Source: Neurospora tetraspora | Taxonomy: Eukaryota; Ascomycota; Sordariomycetes; Sordariales; Sordariaceae | NCBI RefSeq assembly: GCF_033439725.1 | Contig: NW_026944386.1 | Location: 2,790,001-2,854,000 of the forward strand | DNA: 64,000 bases | Direction: 5' to 3' | Part shown: one piece after another, positions 60,801 through 64,000 of the stretch | How the letters are laid out: every line of letters starts with the position of its first letter | Numbering within the stretch: position 1 is the stretch's first letter | Made by a program: the position numbers and the translations under genes | Notes under the pieces: model-generated | The model's input: only the letters and a program-made list of their open reading frames with translations | What the model was told of the DNA's origin: nothing | The model's database searches: none

Positions 60801-62710
60801 TATATATACGTTTCTATATTATATTAAATTCAGAAAAACCAGAAGAGAAATTAAATATTTACGGCAGTACAGGGTATAATTCTACCCTAATTAATTTAAA
60901 AACTTTATAAAAATATTACCCCAACGTTCAGATCTAATATAGGGCTACCCTCTTAATAATTAAGGGTATCGGTAACAATAAGTATATAATAACCGAATAC
61001 GTAATTTTACTTATATTCTTTAAAGGCCAACTCCTAAAATCCTAAAACGCGTATTACCTAACCAATTTTATATATAAAGCGACTATCGTTAATAACTTTA
61101 AAGCGAATATTTTATTTAGGATCGATTATTTAGTTTTTAGATATTTTAATATATATTTAAGGAAGGGATTTACCTCTATCGAATTTTATTAAGGAATTAA
61201 GATCCTAATCGGCGTTAAGGCTTATAGTCGAAAGATTCATTCGAAAATTACTTCTATATACTACGTCGTCGTCTAATCGAATATAATTACTTAAGTTACT
61301 ATTAATTACGGAATAACTAGTAATTAGGATTTTATTTTTATACCCAATTATTAACTAAAACTTACAACCTTCGCTTAAATGACAACTTCTAATTATTAGT
61401 ACATTATTATTAGAAACGATAGTTCTAATTTTATCTATATATATAAGGGAATAAGAGTCGATTACTTTAATTCTTTAAAATAAGATTTATATATTTATAG
61501 TATTAAGCCCAATATAGTCGAACAAGCTATATAGATAGCGGTAAGCGGAAATCTCCTATAGATACTTATTTTCGAACCTTAAGGATCCGACCTAGTAACG
61601 AAATATTATTAAACCGGCGTTAGGATCTACGATTGATATCTAGAAGTAACCTCAAAAATTATTAAAATCCTTAACGAATTTAACAACGTATTTCGAAACA
61701 AAATATTTATAAATTTACCCGAAGATAAGTAAATAAAAATCGAACTTAAGCTCGATTAGCACTCTAAAATCCCAAAATACTACAAAATCTTCTAAATAAA
61801 AGCTAATAATAGAGAGGTTGTATAAAAAACTTTAAAGAAAATACGGGAGTCGGGAAAAATAATTAGAATAAAGTATTAAGTCCCCTTCTCCTTTCTAATA
61901 TTCGTTGTATAGTAATAAATACGGAATAGAAGAAAAGGTAGGATAGTAGTAGATATTAAAAGTTTAAATAGGAATATACTCCCTAATTCTTACCTAATAA
62001 AGTCCTAAGAAGAAGTTCTAACTACCGTTAAAAATATAGCCTTTATTACCGTTCTTAATATAATAACCTTCTACTATTAATAGAGAATTTATTCCTAAAG
62101 CCGCTAGGCTTTTATTATTATAACTTTAAAAGTTAATATATTTATAATGGTATTATTATAGGATTTAACAATTCGAATGCCTACGTTCAACGCTAAATAG
62201 ATTTACTATTTAATAGGACGGTCGGAATTAATTATTGTAACGATATCGTAATTACTTTTAAAATATTAGAAGAATACAAAGCGTATTTGAAATAAGTATT
62301 AAAACGGTTGAAGGAATAGAATATTTTTATTAGGCCGTTAAAATCCTTTTACGTATTCCCTTTAATTGTAGTTTTTAGTTATATAGTAGATTTATTTAGC
62401 CTAATAATTACGAAGGGGAAATTCGATGCTATTATTAAATTTAAGTTTCCTAAAATACTTAGAGATCTAGAGAATTTTTATTGGTTAAATTAATTATTAA
62501 AGATACTACGTACTTAACTATAGTACTATTATCGACCTATTCTAACATAGAAAGATAGAGTTTTTAAAAGTCTATCGACGGAAATTATTAAAAGAATTAA
62601 AAAATACGTTAATAACAATAATTAGAATTAATAAGTCCGCTTTATTAATATTAATACTAATATTAATACTTATAAGATTAGTAAGATTGAGTCTGTTAAA
62701 ATTACTTCTT
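57845..62710 (+). mobile_element. RIP-degraded LTR retrotransposon fossil, probably Ty3/gypsy type
   Basis: Composition switches at about 57.845 kb to AT-rich DNA in which CpA and TpG are scarce, TpA is abundant and CpG persists: the RIP signature. Read on the plus strand, parts appear in retroelement order: a gag-like region with degenerate short repeats (58.8-59.1 kb), a zinc-knuckle-like pattern near 60.5 kb, and a reverse-transcriptase-like region at about 61.9-62.4 kb whose block order suits Ty3/gypsy. It is broken throughout, with very many (of order a hundred or more) disruptions, and is plainly inactive. The terminal repeats cannot be paired inside the window. Age cannot be dated because RIP acts within one sexual cycle. 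Confidence 0.65.
58800..59110 (+). repeat. Degenerate tandem repeats inside the retroelement fossil
   Basis: Repeated units of roughly 35-45 bp contain variants of TCGTTAAATCGAATTTAAGG and GACGAAGTTTAACGTCG, suggesting an originally repetitive, lysine-rich coding stretch. Confidence 0.6.
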
Positions 62711-63179
62711 AAAAGCAAATATGGTCAGAAGGTATAGGCCGCGGCTATATTTTTCGGTCTCCTATTAAGAGAAGAGATCGTTGCCTTTGAAGCGGTCAAG
62801 TAAGCGTTGTCTAATCTAATTAGATTTTATTATTTTAACCCCAACTAACTATTTTGCTTTAACTATAATATTTCCGTACGCAGAATCGACGTCGAAATTT
62901 ATTATATCGAAAAAAACGTACTTAGGAAGATTTAGGACCCCGAAACTGGAAAAGTTATAAAATACCCGCTGTTATGGGGTTAGACTAGCCTAGGGATTAA
63001 GCTTGGCTATTGCTAAGCCGTATCCTACTTTATCGATAGGGTTCCTACCTTATTAATAGGGATGTGCGCCCTCTAGTTAGCTATACCCACATGTTTGCTT
63101 AGCCCGTGCCCTTTTGGCGCTTATACCTCAAAACTTTGTTTTGATTGCCTGCCTTCTATTAGTAGTTTTCTCTTTTTTT
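62711..63179. other. Patch of milder RIP between two AT-rich blocks
   Basis: CA and TG dinucleotides are clearly commoner here (for example around 62720-62800 and 62980-63170) than on either side. It could be the end of the first element, a terminal repeat, or a separate insertion. Not assignable from the sequence alone. Confidence 0.4.
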
Positions 63180-64000
63180 CCTTATTAAATATAGTATTTT
63201 AATTTTATACGATTATTCGCTATGCTTTACTCTCGTAGACCCGTTATATTATATTTAACCCTTTTTTAAAATATTTTATACCTCGCCTATATATTAGAAG
63301 AGTCTCCTCTCTATATTACTTTCGCCTCTCTTAATAATACCGTCCTCCTTATCGTTCTTACTTCCCCTAGCGATAGTATCCTTTCCTCTATATCTTTCTT
63401 ATTACCGTTATTATTCTTTCGTAGGTACGCTAGAAAGAACTCCCTTTTATTACTTCGTTTCTTTCTGCGATAGATTCTTTATTTATCTCGCTCGATTTCT
63501 CTCACGTCGTTCTATTTCTTTCGTTCGCCTACAATTAATTCGGATTGTAATTACTGTTCGGACTCTTATCCCTTTCGATAAAAGTATTAATTCTTTTCTC
63601 TAAAAATGCCTTCAAAATAATTTAGTAGATAACCTTCCTTACTATTGAGCTACTAATATTTTAATTTAGGTTTTGAATGGATAAACTTTACGTAGATAGA
63701 CCCACTACCGGCGATATAGGTTTATCGCTTACCTTTCGCCCACTATTAAATATTTTTAATTTGAAAGTAATACTTTTCTTTTAGCCTTTACTTCCCCATT
63801 GGAAATATACTTCGGTTAAAGACGCCGACGATCCTAAGATATTAGCGTCGCCATTATAAGGAATTCTGAGCCTAACTTATAATAAAGGAGGAGGAGGAAG
63901 ATAGAAGTATAAATTTAATATTTGAATGAACGTAGTTTAGTATAGCCTGGTTGGGGGCTGAGGCGGTTACGATAGCAATAGTTAAGAGGAGGAGTTTTTA
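63180..64000. mobile_element. Second RIP-affected repeat fragment, family not assigned, runs off the window
   Basis: The first about 380 bp are strikingly T/C-rich on the plus strand, unlike the preceding element. An AT-rich stretch with retained CpG follows to the window edge. The strand bias and break in composition suggest a different element or the leader of one. It is broken and inactive. Confidence 0.4.

Overview
This window is filamentous-ascomycete nuclear DNA, most likely Neurospora or a close Sordariales relative. The genes have short introns (mostly 55-125 bp) with GTAAGT/GTATGT donors and CTGAC/CTAAC branch sites. Gene order and proteins fit the Neurospora phosphate-regulation region: a NUC-2 type SPX-ankyrin-GDPD protein, VTC4 and a PREG/Pho80 cyclin lie together with NADH-glutamate synthase and an opsin-related protein. 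The last 6 kb is AT-rich, with CpA/TpG depleted and TpA enriched while CpG survives. That is the signature of RIP (repeat-induced point mutation). Species assignment is inference. I could run no database search; splice sites were worked out by hand from donor, acceptor and reading frame.

Layout. 0-0.8 kb: 3' end of a Gly/Ser/Thr-rich secreted-type protein. 1.5-3.8 kb (-): peroxisomal ABCD half-transporter, divergent from a Pga1-like ER protein at 4.5-5.4 kb (+). 6.4-7.9 kb (-): WW-domain protein with a YGQ-rich tail. 9.2-13.0 kb (-): NUC-2/Pho81-type regulator. 14.8-15.3 kb (-): CTF8. 15.9-18.4 kb (-): VTC4. 18.7-19.3 kb: a 607-bp MITE with 53-bp terminal inverted repeats and a 9-bp target duplication, upstream of VTC4. 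19.85-26.4 kb (-): glutamate synthase, followed by about 6.4 kb without a recognised gene. 32.8-34.6 kb (+): APC15/Mnd2. 35.4-36.6 kb (-): BET1 SNARE. 38.0-38.5 kb (-): CHZ1. 39.3-40.0 kb (-): EMC10-like. 41.1-42.5 kb (-): PREG/Pho80 cyclin. 44.3-47.6 kb (+): GID5/Vid28 armadillo protein. 47.6-52.4 kb: intergenic with small tandem repeats. 52.4-53.4 kb (+): opsin-related protein lacking the retinal lysine. 53.4-57.8 kb: gene-free transition. 57.85-64 kb: RIP-degraded retroelement graveyard.

How the genes relate. Three genes belong to phosphate/polyphosphate homeostasis: the SPX-ANK-GDPD protein (CDK-inhibitor class), the Pho80-class cyclin it is expected to regulate, and the polyphosphate polymerase VTC4. 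They sit within about 33 kb but are separated by unrelated housekeeping genes and are not an operon. The others act in peroxisomal fatty-acid import, GPI-anchor synthesis, sister-chromatid cohesion, nitrogen assimilation, the APC/C, ER-Golgi fusion, H2A.Z deposition, membrane-protein insertion, and the GID ubiquitin ligase that degrades gluconeogenic enzymes. I found no tRNA, rRNA or CRISPR. I saw no convincing new multi-gene system. The most distinctive structures are the intact-looking MITE upstream of vtc4, the PHO-gene linkage, and the long leader region of glutamate synthase.
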